Source of the DNA: Neurospora tetrasperma FGSC 2508
Taxonomy: Eukaryota; Ascomycota; Sordariomycetes; Sordariales; Sordariaceae
DNA: 64,000 nucleotides
Direction of reading: 5' to 3'
NCBI RefSeq assembly: GCF_000213175.1
Contig: NW_009799101.1
Coordinates: forward strand, 532,983-596,982
Numbering within the stretch: position 1 is the first letter of the stretch; each line of letters begins with the position of its first letter. Positions 1 to 11,293 of the stretch are shown here, piece by piece. Made by a program: the position numbers and the translations under genes. The notes under the pieces were generated by a model, which had not been told where the DNA came from, did no database searches, and saw only the letters and a program-made list of their open reading frames with translations.

Positions 1-121
1 CAATCAACCGTCTGAAGACACATCCACAATCCATCCCTTTCTCTGTCCATGACATCCATCTCCTTCTCTACACTTTTTTCTTTTTTTTTCCTCAACATGT
101 CCCCAGGCCGTCTCAGGCGTT

Positions 122-1267
122 CTAATACCTCAAGGACTGCCTGTTGGGACTAGGCGTATACCCATGACTCTCCCGTCTGTGATGTCCCCCCTCATAACCG
201 CTGGCGCTCGCACCACTTCCCGTTCCGGGTCCGGAAGCATAATGGCCCTCGTAAATCGGATCCGCATAGACCGTCGCCCTCCTGTCCTCCTCCGGACCCT
301 GTGGCAGCAACTCCTTGACCTCCCAGTTGTTCATCCTCGTGCCCACCGAAAACTCCAAGTCCTCCTTGGTGATCGAGTCCCAGTACTTGTACACCATCAT
401 CACGGCCAGCAAGTTGCACGTCGTGGCGAAGAAGAGACCGTCCAGGTAGTGCGAGATGCCCTCGCAGATGGGCGAGCTGAACGCGTAGAGGATGACTTGG
501 CCGGCAATGAAGAAGAAGAGGCCGAAGGCGATGTCACCCAAGGGCCAACGGTCCTGAAGGGTGCGGGTAACGAGGATAATCTGCATCACTACGTAGAGTA
601 GGAGCTGGAGGGCGTTGAGAAAGTAGAGGACGACAAATATGCCGACAGTGTTGGTGGGACCCAAGCCGGCCCAGGATTTGAATGTGGCAAGACCGACGAG
701 GAAGGAGATGACGAAAGCGACGAAGGAGCAGAGGCGGAGCATCCACAACGAGAGAGGGGTGCCGTCCTCATAGAGCTGGAAGCCGACGAAGCCGTTGATC
801 ACTAGGCAGGTGACCAAGGCGGAGGCGAGACCAGCTTGCACGGCGACGAAGTAGGGATAAGAGCCCGAGTGCGGGGGGATGACGCCGGCATCGATACAGA
901 GGGAGAGGAAGGTGAGGATCATGTAAAGGTAGAAGAAGGTGGTGATTTCTTTGCGGCCTGTGGGACACATTATCTGGTTAACAAGCATTCCTTCCACAAG
1001 CTAGGTTGAGAAAAATAAAGACGTACCAACAGCAGTAAACTTCCCCCTCACATGCAACAACATGACCACCGTCATGACTAGAGCAACAATGTGCATCACG
1101 CTTGCCGCGCCCTGGAAGATGATGGTGTTGGCCACCTCAATGTTGCGCGCATAGCAGTCCGGCTCAATGCCGACGCCGCTGGCAATCGATGTTATCGGGC
1201 CAACTGACGCACATAGAGGGATAGGCGCCATGCGACATATGCTACTGAAATCTCCAAATTTGCCCAT
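122..1267 (-). CDS. chs7: Chitin synthase export chaperone (Chs7 family)
   Basis: Two exons, 1267-1027 and 957-122, joined across a 69-bp GT-AG intron (donor GTACGT), give 358 residues. The family is a seven-helix ER membrane protein needed to fold and export chitin synthase (Chs3 class) from the ER. The N-terminus reads GDFSSICRMAPIPLC and is followed by GVGIEPDCYARNIEVAN, both highly typical of fungal Chs7. Hydrophobic segments recur through the rest (for example VMHIVALVMTVVMLLHV and YFVAVQAGLASALVTCL). The tail from about residue 300 is hydrophilic, Gly/Ser/His-rich and likely cytosolic. The start is the only ATG that gives the conserved N-terminus; the frame upstream opens with TTG. It is the leftmost gene and is followed upstream by 1.6 kb of non-coding DNA. 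The family call is very secure; the exact C-terminus is less constrained. Confidence 0.95.
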
Positions 1268-2898
1268 GGTTGGCAATATCTAAGGCCGTCGAGGGCCGGG
1301 TCAAGCTAAGCGTCGTTCGGCGAGGGTTTCGTGGGTGTCGTCGGGTCCGGGAGAAAAAAAAGCAAAAAGCGACGCAACGGGGCGGGGCCGAGAGAGAGGA
1401 CGGGGGGATTTGTCGACTTGGTATCAATTCACGGCCTCGGCAGGTTCGACAACTCGGACTGTCGTCGCGGGAAAAAAAAAAAAACGAAATAGTCGAGGTG
1501 CGTAAGATTAGGGAGAAGATTGTGTCTCTTTTCGTATTCTTGTCTCGGTTTGTTCGAGTGAGACGGGCGCCTAGTGGAGTCTGTGCTACTGTCTAATAGT
1601 CCCGAGTCTGGAATTGGCGGGAAGAGACGAGAGGTTGCCGTTGAGCGAAAGTCGGACAAGCGCGCTGTGTAATTCGGATACGCGATAGAATACCTATTGA
1701 TTGGCGAAAACGAAGGTGTTGATGAAGATGTTTCAACGAATGTGTTTCGGTGGTTGATTCGACTTGACGACGACGACGAAAACGAGAGAAGTTGGACGAC
1801 CAGCCACCCGAGAAATGCGCAAAACAGGCTTCCCCGCCGTGTCCCTCGTGTTGTTTGGTTGCGTTGCGACTGTAAGAAACGGGAAAGCTGAAAGATGAAC
1901 TGAGGGCCAGTGAGTGCAGTGTGGACGCTGAAGCTGGGGGGCGGGCGCTGGCTGTCCCAAGATGGGCGAGCCCACGGGCAGAAAAGGGAGAATCGGGGCA
2001 CAGCAGGGATCAATGACCAGGTGCCCCATCTGGCTGCCCGTCATTTGGATGCCAAGAGAGCCAAGGTATCCAGCTGGCAAATCAACAATCATCGCTTGCC
2101 TCAGTGGAGTAAAGTATGGGCGCCCCGCCAAGCATCCGCTTCTCCGTCCATTTGGCTTGTGATCTTCAAGATCTTCAATATAAAACTCCCTTTCCAACCT
2201 CCACGCCTTTCCACCATCTCACCTTGACGTCTTGTAGATATTCACTGCCTCACTGCCTCTTGGAACTGGCGACGAAATGATCATCATTTAGGGTACATAA
2301 ACACTACTCTTTCTACACTCTCCTTTTCTTTTACTAGGTGATTACGACCAACCAACGACTTACAACCATGATTCCCTGTGCTCTGCTCCTCCTCAGTCAG
2401 CTCTCGCCATACAAATGTCAACCACATATCTCGTCTGTCCTGCCCAGCCCAGTACACCACTTTGCAAAGCCCACACAGTCTAGTAACTATTCGTGAAGAA
2501 CAGACAAAGAAAAACATCATCGTGTCAATGATGCTATCAAGTTGATTTCCCTTTGCCCTTGTACACTTCACCAGTCCCTCCCCAAACGCCATTCGTAAAT
2601 GGATATATCAAACCACTGTAGCCGCCTCATGCCCTGGTCTTTAATGCGTTATCATGCCATCATTGCCATTGCCACCATCCCCTTCCGTGTCATGCCGAAA
2701 AGAACTCTAGCTTTCCCACTCCCCCTCCTCCTTCTTTGTCTCTATGCGTGTTTCCAGACAGACAATGCTTTAATGGGAGGAGGAAACATCGTCTATCAGT
2801 GAACCAGCCCAGCCAATGCAAAATGATCAAACGTTTTCTTGTACACCAACTTCCGTGCCCGTACACATACATCGAGTCATTAAAAGTCATAATCAAAG
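1268..2898. other. Intergenic: chs7 promoter/leader and arrestin 3' flank
   Basis: No convincing coding sequence. The half next to chs7 (about 1268-1900) has short A runs and CGACG-rich stretches and probably carries the leader and promoter of chs7. The right half is pyrimidine-rich and should include the 3' UTR of the arrestin gene, which ends at 2899. Open frames here lack codon structure or family similarity. Confidence 0.5.
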
Positions 2899-5800
2899 TC
2901 ATCTCCTCCTACTATTCAGGGAGCCCATGTCGAGTCGCATCACAGGGCGATCAATCTCCAAGCTCCTACTCGGAATGAGCCTGCCACCAGGTGTCCTTGG
3001 GTTGGCAACATTGACTCGGCCACGACGATGCGGCCTTACCGGTCCCTCTTCTTCGTCCGCGCTTCCTGACGAGTCATCCTCGTAGTCTTTGTTGGCTGGC
3101 AAATCAGAGCCAGTTATCACTTCATTCGAGTCAAAGAAGCCTTCGTCTCCGCTGGTCGGCCTAGGGATGCCTCTCACTGTGGCAACACTCTCCTGGCTGC
3201 CGCTTCGGTCACCCATCTCTGGTCGCCCGGTGTCCTCATAGTCTGCGAGCCTGGCAAAATAGTCTGCCAGGCCGTCAACACTAGGCGTACCAATGATGGC
3301 ATCGTATTGGGGCGGCGGCGTCATCAAATCGGCTTGGAGCGGCGGCGGAGGCTCGTCAGCATCAAATGCCGGTGGGTTGTATGATGGGCAGCGGATAAGG
3401 TGCATGGGCCGTTGCCGTTCAAGAGGACTCGGTAGCGTGTGGCCCCGGGCTCGGTTAACAGGCAAGCCACCAGATTCCCGTGAATCATGGACGTGAGCGG
3501 CTTGAGGGATTGAAGGTAAGACCGATGAGCTGAGCCTGTTGAGACCCAGTCGACTGCCACTAGGACTCAGGACATCTTGCTCCACGAGCTGCAACTGTCC
3601 AAGCGGGCTGGATGCACTCCTGTCCACAACATCGGCATCAGGACAACCACAGGATGTCTGTTGACGCTCGAAGGGCATGGATCCATCTGAACCGTATTGA
3701 GGAAGTGCGGTATTCGCCTGCGTCGCACGGCAGTTCAGTACAGTAAACGGGCTGTCGATGCTGATTTCGAAATGGCGTCTACGCTTGCCCAAGGGGTCTT
3801 CAGGATCCAGTCGAGATATCCTCATGACAATCTGTTGTGGATTGTTAGTGAAGGACATTCCACGAGCTTCTTTCCGGGGAAATTGCACATACCTTGATCC
3901 AATGAAACACATTGACATTCTTCCAACTGCAGTCTGGGTGAAGCCGTAGGTTCTTATCCCGACTCATCATGGCGCATGTCGGGATTTGTACATTCATCTC
4001 AAGCTCGGTACTGCCCCAGAAGGTCTCCAAGCCAAGATCCAGATCACCCAGCAAGTTCTCAGTCTGGTTCGGCAACGGTGGCAGTGGCGCGTTTGTCCTG
4101 GCTGCTTGCACCATCCTTCGCGCTGCCGCGGACCGCCTGGCCTCTTCTCGTTGCTCGGGGCTTAGTTCACCACCGCTCAGAATGCGGAAGTCGCTGGATT
4201 CATACTGCTTGTCAAGGGGTTTCCCAGCAGATTTTTCGAGCAACAAGATCTTTCTCCCAGCATCCTTGCGGGTTACGTGCCTGTCGTTGGTCCAATACTC
4301 AATGTTCTCCGTCACAAACACCTTAAGCTTGTGTACTTGAACCTTGGCCAGCGGGGTGAGCTTGAAGGCAATGGGGATCTTGGCGCCAAGGGGAAAGCTC
4401 TTGCCAGAGATCATGATGTCGTAGTGCAGCTGATCTTCCCATTGCCTGCTAATAGAGATGGGTTCTGACATTTCAAGCGACATGGAATCCGGCAACCGAA
4501 CGATGGACACCTCCTTGGTGCCGTGGAGATTGGGCTTGAAGGCACCCGCACGCTCTACCATTGCTTCCAACTCCCACTTGACAGATCCGTACTGCAGTTT
4601 GGTCGTCTCCAACTGGTGATGGTCAATGGGCAGCTCAAACGTGTACTCGTACGTACCAGGCTGGAACACCTTGTACCCCTTTGCATAGATCTGGTTTGCA
4701 AAGGGAGAGTCGCCTTTACCAAAACTCCGAGAGTTGACAGAATTGAGCGAGAGCCTCTTGAGCTCCTTGGCAGTCAGGCTGGTTGAGTGCCGGCTTTTGC
4801 CGGTGAGGTGGGAGAAGGAGCCATTGGAGAAATTGGAGGACAGAGAACTCCGAGGGTTGTGGCTGCACCCACTTCCCTTGAGCGAGTATGTGCACTGGTT
4901 TCCATATTCCGTCTCCCACTGTCCGCCATGGATTGCCTGGAAGAAGACCAAAGACTGTGTTCGCAGAACCTGCTCCTCATATGTTTCTGTCTTGTTGGGT
5001 GGAATCCCTTCTGGCCATTCTGTCCTCGCTTTACCTACGAGCTTTAATGTCACAGACTTGAGCTTAACGTTCTTGGACACGTTCAGCTGGAGTTTTCCGC
5101 GGAGTAAAGCGGATGCGCCGTGACTTTCTTCCCGGGCACGGTCATTGTGGTCGAACCCAGTCAAGAAGACATTGGGCTCCGCCAACACTATCGAACATGT
5201 TACACCGCTTCCGGATGCAACAGGCTTCTGGACTTCGGTGATTGATGAACTTGCCGACTTGCAAGTGCAAGCAGACATTACGCTATTCCGGTTGTTGGGT
5301 AGCAGCACCATGGGAGATGCGGGTGTAGGAGCGACGGCAGTCATGGCGGACTGGTCGACTGTGGGCTCCGGGCGTACTGTTGGCTCGTACTTGGATCTGC
5401 GAAGGTGCCCGATCAAACTCGACGCCCTCGATCTCCTCGTCCTGGGGGCGGTATCGGTGGCTTGGGACGCCAGCGTGGCTGATTTTGGTGGTTTCCTTGC
5501 CTTGATGGAGAAGACTGACAAGACCTTGTCTATGACTTTGTGGACCGCTTCCCCGGCCGGGGGTAGTAAACGAACGGGTGGAAGCTGCTCGGATCTTCTT
5601 CGTCGAGCTTTCTCCTCGATTTTTCGACGCTTGTTGTGCTTCTTCTCCGCCTTTTTCCTCGCTTTCCTGTCCTTGTGCTCCTTTCGCTTCCGGACCTTTT
5701 CAGCAAGGGGATCAGGTCGTAGCTCGTGCGGAATGAAACCGGGAGGATATGCTACAATGTGAATTGAGTGTGGACGGCGTTGACGAGGCCCTATCAAGGG

Positions 5801-5947
5801 GCTGGGAAAAGAAGGGGTTGTTGGAGATGCTGGAGGGTTGCGCCCGTTGCGACCTGTCGTAGGGGTGTAGTAGATGGATCCACGAGAAGATGACGAGTAC
5901 GGCTGACGTCGCTGTCGAATACGTTGCTGGGGGCCTGTTGAATACAT
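2899..5947 (-). CDS. Alpha-arrestin (arrestin N and C domains, PPxY adaptor)
   Basis: Exons 5947-3893 and 3831-2899, with a 61-bp intron (donor GTATGT, acceptor CAACAG), encode 995 residues. Alpha-arrestins recruit Rsp5/Nedd4 ubiquitin ligases to membrane transporters and receptors. Residues about 252-495 form an arrestin-N-like fold, with SIVLAEPNVFLTGF at the start, LRGKLQLNV and SVTLKLVGKARTEW. Residues about 510-690 match arrestin-C, with ISGKSFPLGAKIPIAFKLTP and KVFVTENIEYW. A PPQY motif at 858-861 is a textbook PPxY ligase-binding site. Unusual parts are a very basic KKAEKKHNKRRK-type stretch at residues 82-118 and a long Ser/Pro-rich tail. An insert at about 340-400 separates strands of the N domain. 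It is related to yeast Aly/Art and Aspergillus CreD-type proteins, but I cannot assign the orthologue. The ATG at 5947 is the first in frame. Confidence 0.9.
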
Positions 5948-8900
5948 TGTGGGCTAGATTAGAGACTGATCCTGGCTAGGCGTGGTCTGAAAGGTGAGAG
6001 TAGACGGGAGCGGAGATGTGACTGTTATGCTACCACCAGCAGCAACACAGTTTGATGGGTCCGCCACGAAGCGGATGCAGAGAAAGGTGGCAGGAGGGTG
6101 ACCTGAGAGGAGGATGAAAAGAACGGCAGAAGACCAAGGTGATAACAAAGAGTGGAGTGGAAAAACGTTGTGCAGTGTGTAGTAGTCCGGCAGCAGAGGG
6201 GCCGAAGAGACGGGAGAAAATCGTGACAGGGGGGGAGGGGAGTTTGTGGACTTGACGGGAGTATTTAGGAGGAAGAGGGAGAGGGGGAGTGGAACTTGGG
6301 GAGGAGGGTTTGGCCAGCAACGGGATACAATGCGGTTGTGCCAGAACCAGCAATGCCTGCCGGTCCGGGAAGTGAGGTGAGGTTGGTGGTGAAGTGCGTG
6401 ATGGTCACGGTGGTGGAAGTGGAAGTGGAAGTGGAAGTGCCCCTGCTAGTCGTAATAACAACCGTTGGTAGTAGTGTATTACGGGAAGGCGGGAGTGACG
6501 GGACGAATGAGACGGGACTCGGAGCCTGGAACCAGCGTCCTCCATGAAACCCATGTGGAGTGATGGGATCTGGAAGAGGGCGGGACCTGGGACGGGGACG
6601 GGGACGGGGAGCTGATCTCTCTTTCAAGGTTGGGGACGTGGTGCCATGTTGGACAGGTTGGACAGGCATGATCCGTATCGAGCAGGTTGATGAAGACGGA
6701 AAGAGCGACCATTTCCTCCCTCTCCGCTCTCCACCAAGACGAGTAAGCAGGCATATCGCCTTGTGACGATACGGATACACAGCTCAGTCATCCTCACATT
6801 ATCCCCACGCTGAACCATGATAAACCATGACCCAACGGTGCACACACACTGGACCGTGTACACCTCACAACAACCATTCACAGGGAGACCGTGACGATGG
6901 AACTATGACATGGACCTGGGGGGATTTGAACCATCTCACACACGGCACTCTCAAACGTCAATTTGAGCCATTCAGCGCACTGGCGCTGCGTTCGCCATGC
7001 ACAACGCACGCTCATCTCAGCTTGACTCCAGTCAGGAGTGACAAGGTAAGGCTGGCTGAGCGAAACTTTGTGTAAACCAACAAAGAATGGCAGATGGCCG
7101 TCAGACTAGTCTTAACAGCTGCACCTGTGCATAGGTAGAGATGCCGCCAGCGAGTGGCCGAGATCGGATGAGGTACCGTAATGGTCCATGTCATCAACAT
7201 GCTGGTGAAAGGGGAAAGGGAGCAGTTGAGGTTGGGATGATGACAGTGAGATGATGGATGGAAGGGAAGTCGACTGGACGTTGAACTCCCGCCCGCCCAT
7301 TACACTTCAGTTCCATCCTGCTATGCGTGGATGTGGATGTGGATGTGGATGGGATTGTGCATGAGGTTCTGTCTGGATCTAGACTCAAACTGCCCCATAC
7401 TCGGGGTACGTTGAGATGGAAAGAGCCCAGCTGGGGACATAGTGGCTGTGCGGTGGGGGAGGGAAAGTGCAACAAACCGCAACTGGTGTCCTCCTCCTCC
7501 ATTTTTCTCACATTTTTCAGGTGTTGAGAAGAGAGGAATGCGCATAACGCCGATGCTGGCCAAATGCGAATAAGAAAAGAATAAAAAAAAAAGAGGCACC
7601 GCGGTAAAACTAAAACACTGGGGGATGCAGGTTGCCATGGGCGCGCGTGTATGTGATATAGTAAAGTCTCATATAAAGACAAAAATCATGACACGTACCT
7701 GTACCTCTCTGATCATGAGCACGCCCGCTATCTCCGCGCTTCTATGGCTGCTGGGCGCAATCAACCGTCCGTGTTATCGGGTAGTGGTGAGCTGTTTGGG
7801 TGGTACAATAATTTGCAATCCCGACCTGCACAACGCTCGCTCTGTGTTGTTGCTGTTGCCGGTGTGTTTTGCAAGATGTGCAATATCAGTACGACAAGGC
7901 CCAGGGTTGGTCGTTGCGTTGGTCTGGGTCTTTGTCGTAAGAAAAAAGAAAATAGTCCGTTCCTTGTCGGGCGGCTCAGCAAGTGTTGGTTATGATAGCA
8001 AACCGCTTGACCCAAGAAAGAAGCCGCGGTGCCGGAACGGCCGAAGGGAGGACCGGGCGTTCACTCAGTGTGCCGTTGTTGGTCTTTGTGCGTGTGGCAG
8101 TGTCGCGCCGTAAGCCGAGGTGGCGGTGATGAGGATACTATGGTAATGGCTCGAGATTGGGTGGTAATAGTCGAGGGAGTCGTGTGCTCGTTGATAGACG
8201 TGGAAAAGGTTAAGCAACAAAATCAATCAGTCTGACTGGTGAATCCGGCAAAAGTGTCTCAGGCCCGGGAGTTGTTGAGTTGAGGTCGGATGGTCACGCT
8301 ACGAGGGTGCCAGGATGACGGGATGTTGCGCGCGGGCGGTACTTGGGTAACCCTCTGCAGTAGGATATGTATGTATGTATATCCTCGGTCTTTGCTGGCC
8401 AAGGTTAGACTCGTGGTGTCGTTGGGTCAAAGATAGATAGATATGACGGACCAGGGCGCAGGGAGGGCGTTGGTAGTGTACAAGACTGGGGACCTCGACG
8501 CGGCGTAGGAAAAAAAAAAAAAGAGTTGGAGCCAGGAACTTGAAACAAGAGGCTGTCGGGACGGTGAAAGGGGATGGGGAATTGAGGGACCGTGGTAGCA
8601 TGATATTACCAATCGACGCTATGAAAAAGCAAAACACCAAGTCAATGGAGAGCAAGACCCAGCATTATTTTTGCAACTCGGGAGGCAAGGCGAGGGAAGA
8701 AACACCCTGATTTTCGCGCCCAGGACAGGACTCATCATCGTTCCCAGCTGGCTCTGGATCTCCATTGGCCCATGTTTGGGTCTCAAGAGTCTGGAGACGG
8801 TCTGGTCGGAGATCAAGGTTGTCTTGGACGAGATGCAAAGACAGCCATGGGGGACGCCATGATCTCCACCAATGCAAGTATGATGTATTCTCAACGCCCG

Positions 8901-9824
8901 AATCCCTACCATCCCTGCCTGTGCTGCCCTTTTTCCCACTGCCGCTAACAGAAAAGGTGGAGGAACTGGGCATTCTTGGCACCGATAGGGTCGCACTCGG
9001 TGGATACCAGGGCACAGGTCCGCCCGAACTTTGTGATGAGGTGCCAGAAATGCCCTTTTTTTCCCTAGCATGACACTCATCGATCGTGTTCCGTTATCGC
9101 TCAGCACTTTCTGACAGAGACTCCCGAGGGTCCCGGACGGGCAAGATGAAGACGGAGGATCATGATGGAATCGATATTCTGTTATTGCGCCCAAACTGTT
9201 AATAGACAGACGACCTACTTAGGTAGGTAGCCAACCGATGCCGATGTGGCCGCCCGCGTACCTTAGACTGGCAATAGTGTCCATGTACACACACATTCAC
9301 CCACATGCCATATACACCTACCACGACTTGTGAATCAGTCCAGAAACGGAAGAGGCACGCATTGGATCGAACAAGGGGAAAAAAAGTGAGGATGGCACCG
9401 AGACACCAACGGCCAAACTTAAATCCAACGAACCTTTCAAGCATGCTTTGATCCTCCCCTCCTCTACAATACACTACATCGCCATCTACAGCACATCGGT
9501 ATACCTATACGTACATATTTGCTTCCCTCTTCCCTCCCGTTGGTGCTTGTGCAGCCGCGGTAGCTTAAGCGGCGGCGCATTACAATACGGCACGGCACTC
9601 GTTGAAAACTTTTGAGGTGTGTTGATCATTGTGGGTGAGAGACATATTTGATTTCAAAGACAGATCTGAAACTGTCAGGTTGTTGTGTACCTAGATAGAT
9701 TGACGCTTTTGGACAGCACTAAGTGGGTATTAACCTACACTAATATGTATGTAGTTTGAGACCGAGATATCTCGGTATTTCCACATCCAGATACATACGG
9801 CGTAAAGCAGTACCTACCTACCTC
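5948..9824. other. Intergenic, arrestin upstream region and gene-free DNA
   Basis: No gene recognised. The part to about 6300 is the likely arrestin leader/promoter. Simple repeats include four GGAAGT-like units near 6415-6440, GGATGT units near 7328-7353 and ATGT units near 8371-8385. Several open frames of 80-190 codons occur on both strands, but their composition is erratic and none shows a known motif or plausible splice partner. A GGTTCAAATCC-like string on the minus strand near 6920 has no surrounding tRNA fold. Confidence 0.4.
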
Positions 9825-9826
9825 TA

Positions 9827-10079
9827 CCGTATAAACTCGGTCGATTGGCAACCGCCCATCTCCTCTTTCAGCGCCGGGCAGGGCATATGTTGGCGCCCCG
9901 TAAGCCAGCAGATGCCAGAAGATGTGTCTGTCCTGTTAATGAATACTCGAGGACATTGCCCACCACAGTAACTTGCGTGCGTTTTGATGTACAGCATCGG
10001 GCTTGTCCTGTATACCTCTATGTCCTGTCCGGCGCTCAAAGAGGAGATTGACGGTTGCCAATCGACCGAGTTTATACGG
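9827..10079. mobile_element. MITE with 61-bp terminal inverted repeats, TA target duplication
   Basis: The left arm 9827-9887 and the reverse complement of the right arm 10019-10079 agree at 56 of 61 positions. Both termini begin CCGTATAAACTCGG. The element is directly flanked by TA at 9825-9826 and at 10080-10081, as expected for Tc1/mariner-type transposition. The 131-bp centre has no coding capacity, so this is a non-autonomous miniature element. It sits in intergenic DNA between the arrestin and the kinase gene. I see no second copy in this window. Confidence 0.75.
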
Positions 10080-10081
10080 TA

Positions 10082-11293
10082 CGCCAGGTCCCCTCGCCCC
10101 TCTCGGCGATGCATGAACGGCTGTCCTGGCACTTTCAGCCTGTGTCGTTTTTGCCTTGACATCCGTCTGCCAGGGACATGACTCTATACATACGGGAATA
10201 AACGGCACAGAATTCCCCTTCATTGATTCCGTCCCCATCAAATTAACTTTGCTTGTCCAGGAGTGTCCAACTATGCAGAAAAAATGCGAGGAAGGAAATT
10301 CCCGTCCACTAACAGACCGACCAGCGCCAAGCAGCACAAGCATTGACAATGCCCCAGGGGTACTTTGTACACTAAGGAAGGCACAGGGAGCGCCTCCACA
10401 GCCCCCATTCCCTACGTCATTATAGCGGGTACACACAAGTGTGAATCAGGGCAGGCCCGGGCACCAGTTCCACGCTTCCCTCTAGCTGCTGACCTATTGG
10501 GTACCAAGTGGAAAATACACTACAGTCTCGCTGGGCACCTTCTTCGCTTCGTTGTCGCTTCTTCGTCTTTTTTTTTTTTTTTCGGGTTTTCTTCTTCACT
10601 TTGAGATTTCCCCCTCGTGCTGGTCGATTCACAAACATCCAATACCGAGGCCCCGAAGCGAATGCAACGCGCGACTCGAAAGGGAACTGCAGACAAACAC
10701 TTCGTGACGCGCCATGCCGGCCTGTCACCTTTACTAATGCCATTCTTGACGGCCCATGACACAAAGTGCCCGTTCATACACGCCCAGCGGGCGAGGTGCC
10801 TCAGCCTTGAAGTCACCGAGTAACTTGAATGAAACAAATGAAGGGATCGCCGAGGCTTTGCTAGTGGCTGTATATTCTGGGACACCTTGATGGCCTGACA
10901 GCCATATTTACCATGCAGTACACGTGTAGAGGTATCGAAGTCCATGGAACGGACAACCCTCCGAGATCGCCCTTCCATACACCTTCGCCATCGCCATCAT
11001 TCCCGCGACACTTTGCGGTTTCTTCGGCTTGTCGTCGTCACGGTACCGTAGCATGATCGACCGCCGCCTTAGCTCGCTTAGCTTGTCTGGTGCTCGTGGG
11101 CTGATCATTCCCGTCGTCGAATCAGCACTGCCGCGTTTCACATCACAGCCCTGGGCCTGACAGAGCCAAGGGACTCGGAACCCATCTTGGCTTTCAGTTA
11201 CCATGCATTCCACTCGCTTGAACGATCGTTGCCCTGACTTTGATGACTACGGCTAACCAGAACTGAACAGAAATGCTTCCTCCAGACACGCGG
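10082..11293. other. Intergenic between MITE and kinase gene
   Basis: No supported gene. It contains a run of 16 T at about 10567-10582. The right end must hold the 3' UTR of the kinase gene that stops at 11294. Open frames here are short and overlap in several phases. Confidence 0.4.

Noticed and set aside
6905-6950. B-box-like GGTTCAAATCC on the minus strand, possible tRNA
   Set aside because: The bases around it cannot form a T stem, and there is no A box or acceptor pairing at the right distance.
7625-9194. Open frames of 162 and 191 codons (7625-8113 plus, 8619-9194 minus) as genes
   Set aside because: No motif, erratic composition, competing frames on both strands and no sensible splice partner.
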